Of a DNA stretch of 26,777 nucleotides, positions 7,680 to 15,388 are shown piece after piece. The notes under the pieces are model-generated. The model made no database searches. It saw nothing but the letters and a program-made list of their open reading frames with translations, and had not been told where the DNA came from. Position 1 is the first letter of the stretch. Each line of letters starts with the position of its first letter. Made by a program: the position numbers and the translations under genes. The DNA comes from a virus. Location of the stretch: IMG/VR virus record IMGVR_UViG_3300042460_000140, positions 1-26,777 of that record. One strand, given 5' to 3'.

Positions 7680-8164
7680 TGGACTGGCTCAAACAAATTG
7701 CACCGACTATCGCCACTGCTCTTGGCGGTCCCCTGGCAGGCATGGCGGTAAGCGCCATCTCCAAGGCCATTGGCGTGGACCCCGAGAAGGTTGGCGACAT
7801 GATCAGCAGCAACAAGCTGACGGCAGATCAGATTGCAATGGTGAAGATTGCTGAGATTGAGTTGCAGAAGCAAGCGCAGGAGCTTGGCCTCAACTTTGAG
7901 AAGCTGGAGGTGGAGGATAGGAAATCCGCAAGGGATATGCAGTCAGCCACTAGGTCCAAGATGCCGCCAATACTTGCTGGTGCCGTGACACTTGGATTCT
8001 TCAGCATCATGGTGATGATGTTCTTCAACCAGATTGACTCCAACAACCCCGCCATCCTGATGATGCTGGGGTCACTCGGTACAGCCTGGACTGGCATCAT
8101 TGCTTACTATTTCGGCAGTTCTGCTGGAAGTCAAGCCAAGACAGATTTACTTTCAAAGAGGTGA
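7679..8164 (+). CDS. Holin, 3TM (gene-transfer-agent holin) type
   Basis: A 161-residue protein. The N-terminus (IAPTIATALGGPLAGMAVSAISKAIG) is a Gly/Ala-rich amphipathic segment. A helical linker contains the family hallmark VEDRKSARDMQ (near residues 79-89). Two membrane helices follow, at about 96-118 (PILAGAVTLGFFSIMVMMFF) and 125-147 (AILMMLGSLGTAWTGIIAYYFG). This arrangement matches the GTA_holin_3TM family, whose members make lesions in the inner membrane so that the endolysin can reach the peptidoglycan. The endolysin is encoded three genes downstream in the same operon. The ATG shares bases with the preceding TAA, implying coupled translation. Family recognition is by pattern. Confidence 0.8.
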   Translation: MDWLKQIAPTIATALGGPLAGMAVSAISKAIGVDPEKVGDMISSNKLTADQIAMVKIAEIELQKQAQELGLNFEKLEVEDRKSARDMQSATRSKMPPILAGAVTLGFFSIMVMMFFNQIDSNNPAILMMLGSLGTAWTGIIAYYFGSSAGSQAKTDLLSKR

Positions 8165-8166
8165 CT

Positions 8167-8313
8167 ATGAAACCAGGACTCTACGCAAACATCAACGCCA
8201 AGCAAGAACGAATCAAGGCTGGCTCCAAGGAAAAGATGAACAAGGTCGGCAGCAAGGCAGCGCCTAGCGCCAAGGACTTCAAGCAAGCCGCCAAGACAGC
8301 CAAGAAGAAATGA
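8167..8313 (+). CDS. Small lysine-rich protein of unknown function
   Basis: A 48-residue, very basic protein (KPGLYANINAKQERIKAGSKEKM, then SKAAPSAKDFKQAAKTAKKK). GLYANI.AK..RI.AGS.EKM and AP.A.DF..AAKTAKK are recurring features of tiny basic phage proteins, suggesting a nucleic-acid or capsid-lumen role. It begins two bases after the holin stop, and its stop overlaps the next start (ATGA). It is below the usual length cut-off but is supported by the overlaps and conserved-looking motif. Function unknown. Confidence 0.68.
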   Translation: MKPGLYANINAKQERIKAGSKEKMNKVGSKAAPSAKDFKQAAKTAKKK

Positions 8314-8597
8314 AGACTCCAGCTTGGCAGCGCAAGGAAGGACAAAACCCCAAGGGTGGGTTGAATGCTGCTGGACGGGCGAGTCTCAAGGCGGCTGGGC
8401 AAAACATCAAGCCACCCGTCAAGTCTGGTGACAATCCTAGACGAGCCAGTTTCCTCGCACGGATGGGCGGCAACGATGGACCAGAGTACAAGGACGGTAA
8501 ACCCACCCGGCTGCTGCTGAGTCTCAATGCTTGGGGTGCCAGCTCCAAGGCAGACGCCAAGGCCAAGGCCAAAGAAATATCAGCGAGGAACAAATGA
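8310..8597 (+). CDS. Small basic conserved phage protein
   Basis: A 95-residue basic protein starting MKTPAWQRKEGQNPKGGLNAAGRASLKAAGQNIKPP, then RRASFLARMGGNDGP and LLLSLNAWGASSKADAKAKAKEI. The opening TPAWQRKEGQNP.GGLN..GR recurs in small phage and giant-virus proteins of unknown function, always paired with a small basic protein like the one before it. No catalytic residues or membrane helices are seen. ATGA overlaps link it to both neighbours. Co-transcription with the holin and endolysin does not prove a lysis role; DNA binding or head packaging is equally possible given its charge. Confidence 0.75.
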   Translation: MKTPAWQRKEGQNPKGGLNAAGRASLKAAGQNIKPPVKSGDNPRRASFLARMGGNDGPEYKDGKPTRLLLSLNAWGASSKADAKAKAKEISARNK

Positions 8598-9004
8598 CAC
8601 CTCACTTCACACTTGCTGAGTTGACCTGCACTGACCACCGCAGCTTGGACAACACGCCTAACGCACAGGAGTTGCTCAACCTCAAGAAGCTGGCTGAGTT
8701 CTTGGAGACAATGAAGACAGCACTTGGCGGCAAGCCTGTGATGATTAACTCAGCCTTCCGCAGCAAGGCAGTCAATGATGCCGTAGGCAGCAAGGACACC
8801 TCGCAGCATAGGCAAGGCTTGGCCTGTGACTTTAGGGTGCCTGGGATGACGCCAGACGCTGTGGTGAGGGCGCTGATTTCGGCTAAACTTCCCTTTGACC
8901 AAATCATCCGTGAATATGATTCTTGGACTCACATCAGCATTGCTGAAAAGCCAAGGGGTCAGGCTTTAATTATCGACAAGCAAGGTACTAGACAGTTTGT
9001 CTGA
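8594..9004 (+). CDS. Endolysin: M15 family D,D-carboxypeptidase / L-Ala-D-Glu peptidase
   Basis: A 136-residue zinc peptidase of the M15A family, which cuts peptide stems of peptidoglycan. The fold markers appear in order: FTLAELTCTDH near the start, INSAFRS (Ser53, Arg56), SQHRQGLACDF giving the zinc ligands His72 and Asp79, and SWTHIS giving the third ligand His113, with acidic Glu107/Asp109 just before as the likely catalytic base region. The length is normal for the single-domain type. No signal peptide is present, so export depends on the holin encoded upstream. The true start is the ATG at 8594, overlapping the preceding stop (ATGA) and preceded by GAGGA; a longer frame beginning at 8531 is only the shadow of the upstream gene. 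Confidence 0.9.
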   Translation: MTPHFTLAELTCTDHRSLDNTPNAQELLNLKKLAEFLETMKTALGGKPVMINSAFRSKAVNDAVGSKDTSQHRQGLACDFRVPGMTPDAVVRALISAKLPFDQIIREYDSWTHISIAEKPRGQALIIDKQGTRQFV

Positions 9005-9013
9005 AAGATCAAT

Positions 9014-10492
9014 ATGCTGATGCCACTCAAGATACCAGCAGGCGTGTACCGCAACGGCACCGAGTACCAATCAATGGGTCGGTGGTTTGACGCTAACCTG
9101 GTGCGTTGGTTTGAGGGTACTCTTAGACCAGTTGGGGGTTGGCGCAAAAGGTCATCTAGCCAGGTTACAGGCAAGTGCAGGGGCATCATTAACTGGCGAG
9201 ATGATGCAAACGAGCGATGGATTGTGGCTGGCACCAACACCAAGCTGTTTGTGATGGACCAGGGCGGGACGCTCAAGGACATCACCCCAACCACATTCAC
9301 ACCTGGAAATGCCGATGCGTCACTGCTAGTTGGCTATGGCTACAACAAATATGGCAACTTTGCCTATGGTGTAGCTAGGCCAGACACTGGCGAAATCATT
9401 AACGCTGCAACATGGTCAATGGACACTTGGGGCGAGTATTGGGTTGGCTGCTGCACTAGCGATGGTCAATTGCTTGAGTGGCAGCTAGGATTCACAACGC
9501 CAACGAAGGCCGTTGCATTAGTTAATGCACCCACAAGCTGCGCGGCGGTGATGACCACCTCTGAGCGTTTTGTCTTTGCTCTTGGTGCCAGCGGTAATCC
9601 TCGCCTAGTGGCATGGTCAGACCAGGAGGACAACACCACCTGGTCACCAGCCGCTAACAACCAAGCAGGCAGCTTTGAGCTGACAACTGTTGGCTCCATC
9701 TTGGCGGGTAAGCGGGTGCGAGGCGTCAATTTGATATTTACTGACGTTGATGTCCACACCAGCAGCTACATTGGTCAGCCGTTCGTCTTCTCATTTGAGA
9801 AGGCTGGCTCTGGCTGCGGCTTGATTGGACCCCAAGCTGTAGCGGCAATCGACACTGCCGCAATCTGGATGAGCAGGTCAGGCTTCTGGATTTACGATGG
9901 CTACGTCAAGCCACTGCCGAGTGACATTGGTGATTTCGTGTTCAGCAATATGAACTTTGAGCAGGCAAGTAAGGTGTACGCTGTCCACAACAGCAAGTTT
10001 GGTGAAATCTGGTGGTTCTACACCAGTTCAGCCAGCACAGAAAATGACTCCTACTGCATCTACAACTACCGCGAAAATCACTGGAGCCTGGGCACATTGT
10101 CTAGGTTGGCTGGTGTTGACAAGGGCGTCTTCAACAACCCGCTGATGGTCAGCTCTGATGGTTTTATCTACGAGCATGAGGTGGGCTTTGCCTATGACTC
10201 ACAGACTATCTTTGCTGAGTCAGGTCCAGTGGAGATTGGCACTGGTGAGCAGATTATGCAAGTTCGCAAGGTGATACCTGACGAAAGCAACCTAGGTGAT
10301 GTCAGCATCAGCTTTAGCAGCCGCCTCTACCCAACAGGGACAGAGACTAGCTTTGGCCCATTCACCAGTGCCAACCCGACAGACGCCAGGTTCTCAGGAC
10401 GCCAGGTAAAGATGAAGGTGACAGCCGATACCCTGAGTGATTGGCGGGTGGGGGTGATGCGCCTAGATGCAGTGCCAGCCGGAAAACGCTGA
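9014..10492 (+). CDS. Tail nozzle / DNA stabilisation protein, P22 gp10-like
   Basis: A 492-residue beta-rich protein starting PLKIPAGVYRNGTEYQSMGRWFDANLVRWFEG and PVGGW, the usual opening of the P22 gp10-like tail hub or nozzle family. The middle holds beta-propeller-like repeats with aromatic and Gly-rich turns (RFVFALGASGNPRLVAWSDQEDNTTW, GLIGPQAVAAIDTAAIWMSRSGFWIYDG, WWFYTSSASTENDSYCIYNYRENHWS). It should form a hexameric ring below the adaptor, closing the tail and holding the packaged DNA. An adaptor of the SU10 type upstream is consistent with this. The ATG at 9014 has a second ATG six bases later; neither has a strong ribosome binding site. Its TGA overlaps the next ATG. Confidence 0.75.
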   Translation: MLMPLKIPAGVYRNGTEYQSMGRWFDANLVRWFEGTLRPVGGWRKRSSSQVTGKCRGIINWRDDANERWIVAGTNTKLFVMDQGGTLKDITPTTFTPGNADASLLVGYGYNKYGNFAYGVARPDTGEIINAATWSMDTWGEYWVGCCTSDGQLLEWQLGFTTPTKAVALVNAPTSCAAVMTTSERFVFALGASGNPRLVAWSDQEDNTTWSPAANNQAGSFELTTVGSILAGKRVRGVNLIFTDVDVHTSSYIGQPFVFSFEKAGSGCGLIGPQAVAAIDTAAIWMSRSGFWIYDGYVKPLPSDIGDFVFSNMNFEQASKVYAVHNSKFGEIWWFYTSSASTENDSYCIYNYRENHWSLGTLSRLAGVDKGVFNNPLMVSSDGFIYEHEVGFAYDSQTIFAESGPVEIGTGEQIMQVRKVIPDESNLGDVSISFSSRLYPTGTETSFGPFTSANPTDARFSGRQVKMKVTADTLSDWRVGVMRLDAVPAGKR

Positions 10493-10698
10493 TGAAGGTT
10501 CCAACCCCACCGCAAACCTACACGCCAGTGGCAGAGGCTCAACGCAACCTTTTGCTGGAAAATGCTGACCGGCAAAACCGAAAGATCAATGCGGACGTTG
10601 AGATCAGTTCCAGCAGATTGATATTGACCTCACCAAATGGGACTAGATACAGTGTGGTGGTGAGTAACGCAGGAGCGTTATCGGCAACGGCACTATGA
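10492..10698 (+). CDS. Small virion-associated protein of unknown function
   Basis: A 68-residue protein, MKVPTPPQTYTPVAEAQRNLLLENADRQNRKINADVEI followed by RLILTSPNGTRYSVVVSNAGAL. A proline-rich start, a helical segment and a beta hairpin-like end suggest a small tail component. The start at 10492 shares one base with the nozzle stop (TGATG); a longer frame from 10441 lies inside the nozzle gene and is unnecessary. The stop overlaps the next gene (ATGA). Similar small proteins occur after nozzle genes in other podoviruses. Function not known. Confidence 0.72.
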   Translation: MKVPTPPQTYTPVAEAQRNLLLENADRQNRKINADVEISSSRLILTSPNGTRYSVVVSNAGALSATAL

Positions 10699-11054
10699 CA
10701 GATATTGAGAGATTGAGGCCAGAGATTGAAAAAGCCTTAAAATATTCGTTGAACACTCACACATTTGAGGATGTCGTTGAGCTGGTCCAGCAAGCCAAGA
10801 TGCAATTCTGGCCTGGACGGAATTCGGTGGTGGTTACGGAGATTGTTCTCCACCCACAGCAAAAATGCCTAAACTATTTTCTAGCAGCAGGCGTGATGGA
10901 AGAACTAGAACTGATGTCACCAATGATCGAGGCTTGGGGTAAGAGCCTTGGATGCACTCGCGTCACTTTAGCTGGACGTAAGGGATGGCAGAAGACTTTT
11001 CTGGCGAAGACAGGTTACACACCACAGTGGTGGATTATGAGCAAGGAGTTATAG
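10695..11054 (+). CDS. GNAT-like acyltransferase-fold protein
   Basis: A 119-residue protein whose C-terminal half resembles the GNAT fold: a strand with VVTEIVLHP, a helix with MEELELMSPMIEAWGKSLGCTRVTLAGRKGWQKTFLAKTGYTP and a final WWIMSKEL. The pattern GC..V.L.GR.GW...L...GY......KEL is the usual end of phage-encoded GNAT-like proteins in virion operons. A clear acetyl-CoA pyrophosphate-binding loop (Q/R-x-x-G-x-G/A) is not evident, so the enzyme may be degenerate or structural. ATGA overlaps the previous stop. It may modify a virion or host protein, or only use the fold. Substrate unknown. Confidence 0.6.
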   Translation: MTDIERLRPEIEKALKYSLNTHTFEDVVELVQQAKMQFWPGRNSVVVTEIVLHPQQKCLNYFLAAGVMEELELMSPMIEAWGKSLGCTRVTLAGRKGWQKTFLAKTGYTPQWWIMSKEL

Positions 11055-11055
11055 C

Positions 11056-12888
11056 ATGGCTGATATGTCAATCCAGAGCGCCTACGAGCGAGTCTTAGGC
11101 CGCACACCAAGTGCCGATGAAGTTGCCTACTGGCAGTCTACGTTTGGTAACAGCGTGGACCCTGTTGAACTGTCAACCTTCAGTGTGGCGGCTCAACCTG
11201 AACTCGCAGCGGCAGCGCCAACCAATACAGCCGTGCGGGATATGTACCAGCAAGTGCTGGGCAGAGCGCCTGACGCCTCTGGCTTGCAATACTTTGCGGA
11301 GCGTTTTGGAACGTCCATTGACCCCACTGAGTTGGGTATTTTCCAGAGCATGGCGGCTGAAGAAGTTGCTGCCAATGCAGCTAGGAATGCCGCACAACAA
11401 GCAGCAGCACAACAACAAGCAGCAGCGTTAGCAGCACAACAAGCAGCAGTAGAGACACAAGCACCAACGCAAGCTCAACTCCAAGCGGCAGCACAACAGG
11501 CAGAGGCAGCTAGAGCCGCAGCCACCACTACAACTGCTGCTACTGGGATGTCCATTGCAGACGCCTACCAACGAGTCTTAGGACGAGCGCCATCTGCCTC
11601 TGAAATTGCTTACTGGACATCTCAGTTTGGGTCTGACGTTGACCCTGTTGAACTGTCAACCTTCAGCGTAGCGGCTCAACCTGAACGAGCTGCTGTGCCA
11701 ACAACGAATGATGCTATTCGGCAGATGTACCTATCAGTCTTGGGGCGTGAACCTGACGCATCGGGGCTTCAATACTTTGCTGACCGTTTCGGCACTGAAG
11801 TTGACGCCTCTGAACTCGGCATATTCAGAGGGATGGCAACGCAAGAAATCAACGCCAATGCAGCCAGAAACGCTGGCACTACGACAGGTACAGGCACTAC
11901 TGCTGGCACTACGACAGGCACTACTGCTGGCACTACGACAGGTACAGGCACTACTGCTGGCACTACGACAGGTACAACCACCACTGGTACTGTCCAGCCC
12001 ATCACCAGGCCAACAACACCAAGGCAAGTGACAGGCACCCAGCTTGCACCAGCGCGGGTAACCAACACAGCCATTACGGGTACGCCTTTCCGCAACATTT
12101 ACACGCCATCGACGATGCAGCAGAATGCGCCTACTCTGGCGCAAATCAACGCTGCATCTCAGTCGGCTAACCCGTACCAGTCCCTGATGGCGCTGACGCC
12201 TCAACGAACCTTGTCACCAGCGTATGCAGCCCAGGCTGGACTGACAACCGCCAACACCAACCTTGGTGGCTTCAATTCAGCCGTGTACAACCCGGCAGCG
12301 ACAACGACAACGACAGGGTTACTTGGCGGCGGGGCAACAGTAGAGCAACCGGGTAGTGCTGATATGTCAACTGGCACTGGTATGGCGGGGATCAACAACC
12401 AAGCAGCTTTGTCAGCAGCCCTATCCAATCTTGGGTTAGCAGGCTTGGGTCAAGGGTTAGCAACAAGTGTCGGAAACCAACTTGGTAGTTTGACAATGGC
12501 TGACATTTTGGGCGGGAACATTGCTGGTGTTAATACTGGTGGTTTTCCAGAAGGGTATATTGACCCAGGTGCCTACGAAGGCGGTCTTGGGTCTTCAGCG
12601 GGTATGGGTGGACTTACCGGACCTAATTATTCAGATTATGGTGGCATGGCTGGCGAAACTGGCGGCGGCGACACAATGGGTTTTGGTGGAGAGTATGCCA
12701 AGGGCGGCATGGTCAAAATGAAACCGCAAAAGTACAACCCACCTGGGCCAGACGATGGCTACGCAGCACTGGACAATGGCGAGTACGTCATCCGCAAGAG
12801 TGCAGTCAAGAAGTATGGCGCGAACATTTTCGAACAAATTAACGCAGGCAAGATTCCCGCCAAGCGTTTGAAATCTCTGTTGGAGTAA
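11056..12888 (+). CDS. Large virion protein with four DUF4214-like repeats
   Basis: A 610-residue protein. Two pairs of helical repeats like DUF4214 (AYxRVLGRxPSxxEIAYW...F) lie at residues 5-49 and 59-110, then 166-210 and 219-272, separated by an Ala/Gln-rich linker (110-160). A Gly/Thr low-complexity tract follows at 274-312, then a long Ala/Gly/Thr/Asn-rich middle. The C-terminus is YAKGGMVKM, then GPDDGYAALDNGEYVIRKSAVKKYGANIFEQINAGKIP, a domain that recurs at the ends of phage virion proteins. The duplication is recent: 11158-11203 and 11641-11686 differ at two bases. It precedes three ejection-type proteins and probably belongs to the injected or tail-associated set. The start ATG is two bases after the preceding stop. 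Confidence 0.75.
   Translation: MADMSIQSAYERVLGRTPSADEVAYWQSTFGNSVDPVELSTFSVAAQPELAAAAPTNTAVRDMYQQVLGRAPDASGLQYFAERFGTSIDPTELGIFQSMAAEEVAANAARNAAQQAAAQQQAAALAAQQAAVETQAPTQAQLQAAAQQAEAARAAATTTTAATGMSIADAYQRVLGRAPSASEIAYWTSQFGSDVDPVELSTFSVAAQPERAAVPTTNDAIRQMYLSVLGREPDASGLQYFADRFGTEVDASELGIFRGMATQEINANAARNAGTTTGTGTTAGTTTGTTAGTTTGTGTTAGTTTGTTTTGTVQPITRPTTPRQVTGTQLAPARVTNTAITGTPFRNIYTPSTMQQNAPTLAQINAASQSANPYQSLMALTPQRTLSPAYAAQAGLTTANTNLGGFNSAVYNPAATTTTTGLLGGGATVEQPGSADMSTGTGMAGINNQAALSAALSNLGLAGLGQGLATSVGNQLGSLTMADILGGNIAGVNTGGFPEGYIDPGAYEGGLGSSAGMGGLTGPNYSDYGGMAGETGGGDTMGFGGEYAKGGMVKMKPQKYNPPGPDDGYAALDNGEYVIRKSAVKKYGANIFEQINAGKIPAKRLKSLLE
11875..11991 (+). repeat. Short tandem repeat coding a Gly/Thr tract
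   Basis: Direct repeats of a 30-bp unit beginning GGCACTACGACAGG, present as 30-, 24- and 30-bp copies followed by a diverged partial copy. The 24-bp copy lacks one 6-bp block, so the reading frame is kept. It encodes GTTTGTGTTA-type residues in the DUF4214-like protein and is a likely site of slipped-strand length change. Confidence 0.85.
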
Positions 12889-12892
12889 CACC

Positions 12893-14038
12893 ATGAGCAA
12901 AAGCGGCGGAAGCCAGACAGTCACCACACAAATTGATCCCACAATTAAAGCTGCCTACCTGCAGAACTTGCAGCAGGCGCAGGGCGTAGCCTCGGCGTTA
13001 CCTGTCAGGGAGTTTGCTGACTTCAACCCCATCTACCGAGCTGGTGAGCAGCAGATGGTGAACACTGGTTTGGCGGGTCAAGGTCTTGGAACCACCAACC
13101 TTGCAGCCGAGTACGCCAACCAAGCGGCGCAGTTCAACCCTTACTACACAGGCGGCGTCAACGCTGGTCTGTCCAACCAGATTGGTGCTGTTGGCTACAC
13201 GCCCACCGCTGTTACTGCTGCTCAAGCTCAGATGAGCAACATCAGCAACTACATGAACCCGTATACCAACCAAGTCATCACCAACAACCTGGCTGACATT
13301 GAGGGCGCACGGCAGGCGGCTGTACAGCAGATGGGTGAAGCTGCAACTAGGGCAAAAGCCTACGGCGGTACTCGCCAAGGTGTGGCTGAAGCTGCCACCA
13401 ACAAGGCATACGCTGACAAGGCGGCTCAGATGTCAGCACAGCTACGCCAGCAAGGGTTTGACACCAGCGCCAACCTGATGCAGCAAGACCTGGCACGACA
13501 GCAGCAGGCTAACCTCCAAACAGCAGCACAAGGTACTGGTGCGGCTCAGTATGGTGCTGGTGCCATCAACGCTGCGATGGGCGGTAATGCAGCAGCGCAG
13601 AATGCTATGGCTCAGTTCAACGCTCAGTTGGCCCAGCAGTCTGACCTAGCTAACCAACAGGCTTACGCTGCCGCCAATGCACAGCGTCTTGGTGCGGCTG
13701 GACAGCTAGGCGCACTCGGAGCGCAGCAGCAGAACCTTGGTCTTGGTGGCGCACAGGCTGTCATGGGCGTAGGGTCAGCGCAACAACAAATGACCCAGCA
13801 GCAGTTGGATGCACTGCGCGGTATTGGATTAGAGAAGCTGGGCATTACTCAGCAGGCAATGTCCACTGCTTTGCCTAATGCTGGCGGTAGCCAAACAACA
13901 CCAACCTACAAGAATCCATTGGCAAGCGCACTTGGTGCTGCCGGGTATGGTTACCAGCTTGGTGCTTTACCAGGCATGGCTGCAATTGGTGGTCCTGCTG
14001 GTGCTGCAATTGGTGGTCTTCTTGGACTTTTGAGCTAG
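12893..14038 (+). CDS. Putative ejection / internal virion protein 1
   Basis: A 381-residue Ala/Gln/Gly/Asn-rich helical protein, low in aromatic residues. It contains YMNPYTNQVITNNLADIEGARQAAVQQMGEAATRAKAYGGTRQGVAEAATNKAYADKAAQM, a segment seen again and again in phage internal or ejection proteins, then a long Q/A-rich coiled region. A Gly/Ala hydrophobic C-terminus (ALGAAGYGYQLGALPGMAAIGGPAGAAIGGLLGLLS) could insert into a membrane. It is the first of three consecutive large proteins of this style, resembling the podovirus sets (P22 gp7/gp20/gp16, T7 gp14/15/16) that are injected ahead of DNA and form a channel across the envelope. GGAG precedes the ATG. Role inferred from composition, order and count. 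Confidence 0.7.
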   Translation: MSKSGGSQTVTTQIDPTIKAAYLQNLQQAQGVASALPVREFADFNPIYRAGEQQMVNTGLAGQGLGTTNLAAEYANQAAQFNPYYTGGVNAGLSNQIGAVGYTPTAVTAAQAQMSNISNYMNPYTNQVITNNLADIEGARQAAVQQMGEAATRAKAYGGTRQGVAEAATNKAYADKAAQMSAQLRQQGFDTSANLMQQDLARQQQANLQTAAQGTGAAQYGAGAINAAMGGNAAAQNAMAQFNAQLAQQSDLANQQAYAAANAQRLGAAGQLGALGAQQQNLGLGGAQAVMGVGSAQQQMTQQQLDALRGIGLEKLGITQQAMSTALPNAGGSQTTPTYKNPLASALGAAGYGYQLGALPGMAAIGGPAGAAIGGLLGLLS

Positions 14039-14047
14039 GAGATAGAC

Positions 14048-15388
14048 ATGGCTGAATTCAATTTAGAGGGACTGCTTGGCAGCGCCTTTGGCGGTGGTGG
14101 CGGTAACGCATTGGACGAGTACCTGACGCCAGAGCAACGTGCTGCTATGCAGCGCAATGCCATGCTGGCAGCGTCTGCAGCCTTACTGAAGGCTGGTGGT
14201 GAAAGCACCCGGCGCATTGGCATTGGCGAGGCTCTAGGTGGCGCGTTTGAGGCAGGCCAAGCCGGGTACGAGAAAGCGCAGACGGGTGCCTTGACGCAGA
14301 TGGGCATGAAGCAGAAGTTGGACGAGGCAAAGAAGGCAGCAGAGTTGAGAAAAATGATTTCAGGTGTATTTGCACCTCAAGCAGCTGGTGCAGAAATGCC
14401 ACCAGCGCAAGCTGCCGCAAGGCCAATGAACCCCAATGCTGCTAAAGCTAACCAATACCGCCAAGCAGCACAAATGCTGAATATGGCTGGTCAGGGTGAG
14501 CAGGCCATGAAGTATGAAGACCTGGCCCTAAAACTTGATCCGACTAGTGCGCCATCAGACAAAGCCAAACTGTTGGCTGAACTTGGCTTGCCAATGACAA
14601 GGGAAAATCTCGAGTTGTTAGAGTCTGCGCCGAACGAGGTAAGGCTGCTAAAAGCTACCGGAACGCCAGTCACACTGCAAAATGTCATGCGGCTCAAGGC
14701 GTCTGGAGCGGCGTCAACAACCGTGAATATGCCACCGCAAGAAAAATCATTTGAGACAGGACTTGGAGCGGGGCAGTCCAAACAAGCTATCGACAGTAAG
14801 ATAGCAGCACAAGGTGCAGCGGCAATTATAGAAACTAACCAAACTGGGCGCAATATTCTTAACTCGGGCGCAATCACAGGGACGGGGGCTAACTTTCTTG
14901 TTGGGTTTAACAACGCCCTTAAACAGGCTGGTATTGATGCTGGCTATGCAGACGCAGCAGCTAACTCTCAAGCCTATGCTGCCGCAATGGGCGCTAACGT
15001 GGGCCAGCTCATTAAGCAGTTTGGCGCGGGTACGGGCCTGTCCGATGCAGACCGTGAATTTGCTATGCAAATGGCCGGTGGAAAAATTACGCTTACTGAA
15101 CAGGCGCTCCGAAAGATTCTTGACATCAACGATAAGGCGGCGGGTAAAGTTATCGACACCCACAACAAAACGTATGCCAACATAAAAACTAACATCCCAC
15201 TCGCAGTAGAGAAGCCTGTTGGTGCAGCGCCGCCGCCCCCTCCGCCAGCGGCAAGTCAAATACCGGGAGGCGCACCAGCCGCAAACCTCAACCAGCAACG
15301 CCAAGAGGCAAATGCAGCGATTGCCAGAGGAGCGCCTGCTGCTGCGGTTCGTCAACGCTTCAAACAAAACACGGGTCAGGAGTTGTAA
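14048..15388 (+). CDS. Putative ejection / internal virion protein 2
   Basis: A 446-residue protein with a glycine-rich opening (LLGSAFGGGGGNALDEYLTPEQRAAMQRNAML) followed by helices and a conserved-looking GGESTRRIGIGEALGGAFEAGQAGYEKAQ segment. A long helical middle holds AFGVA-like repeats of Ala/Gln, and the C-terminus carries a six-proline run followed by PGGAPAANLNQQRQEANAAIARGAP. No enzymatic motif is visible. It lies between two other ejection-type genes, ten bases after the previous stop, with GGAG at 14038-14041 as ribosome binding site, and its stop is adjacent to the next ATG. By position and composition it is probably carried in the capsid and injected with the DNA. Confidence 0.68.
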   Translation: MAEFNLEGLLGSAFGGGGGNALDEYLTPEQRAAMQRNAMLAASAALLKAGGESTRRIGIGEALGGAFEAGQAGYEKAQTGALTQMGMKQKLDEAKKAAELRKMISGVFAPQAAGAEMPPAQAAARPMNPNAAKANQYRQAAQMLNMAGQGEQAMKYEDLALKLDPTSAPSDKAKLLAELGLPMTRENLELLESAPNEVRLLKATGTPVTLQNVMRLKASGAASTTVNMPPQEKSFETGLGAGQSKQAIDSKIAAQGAAAIIETNQTGRNILNSGAITGTGANFLVGFNNALKQAGIDAGYADAAANSQAYAAAMGANVGQLIKQFGAGTGLSDADREFAMQMAGGKITLTEQALRKILDINDKAAGKVIDTHNKTYANIKTNIPLAVEKPVGAAPPPPPPAASQIPGGAPAANLNQQRQEANAAIARGAPAAAVRQRFKQNTGQEL

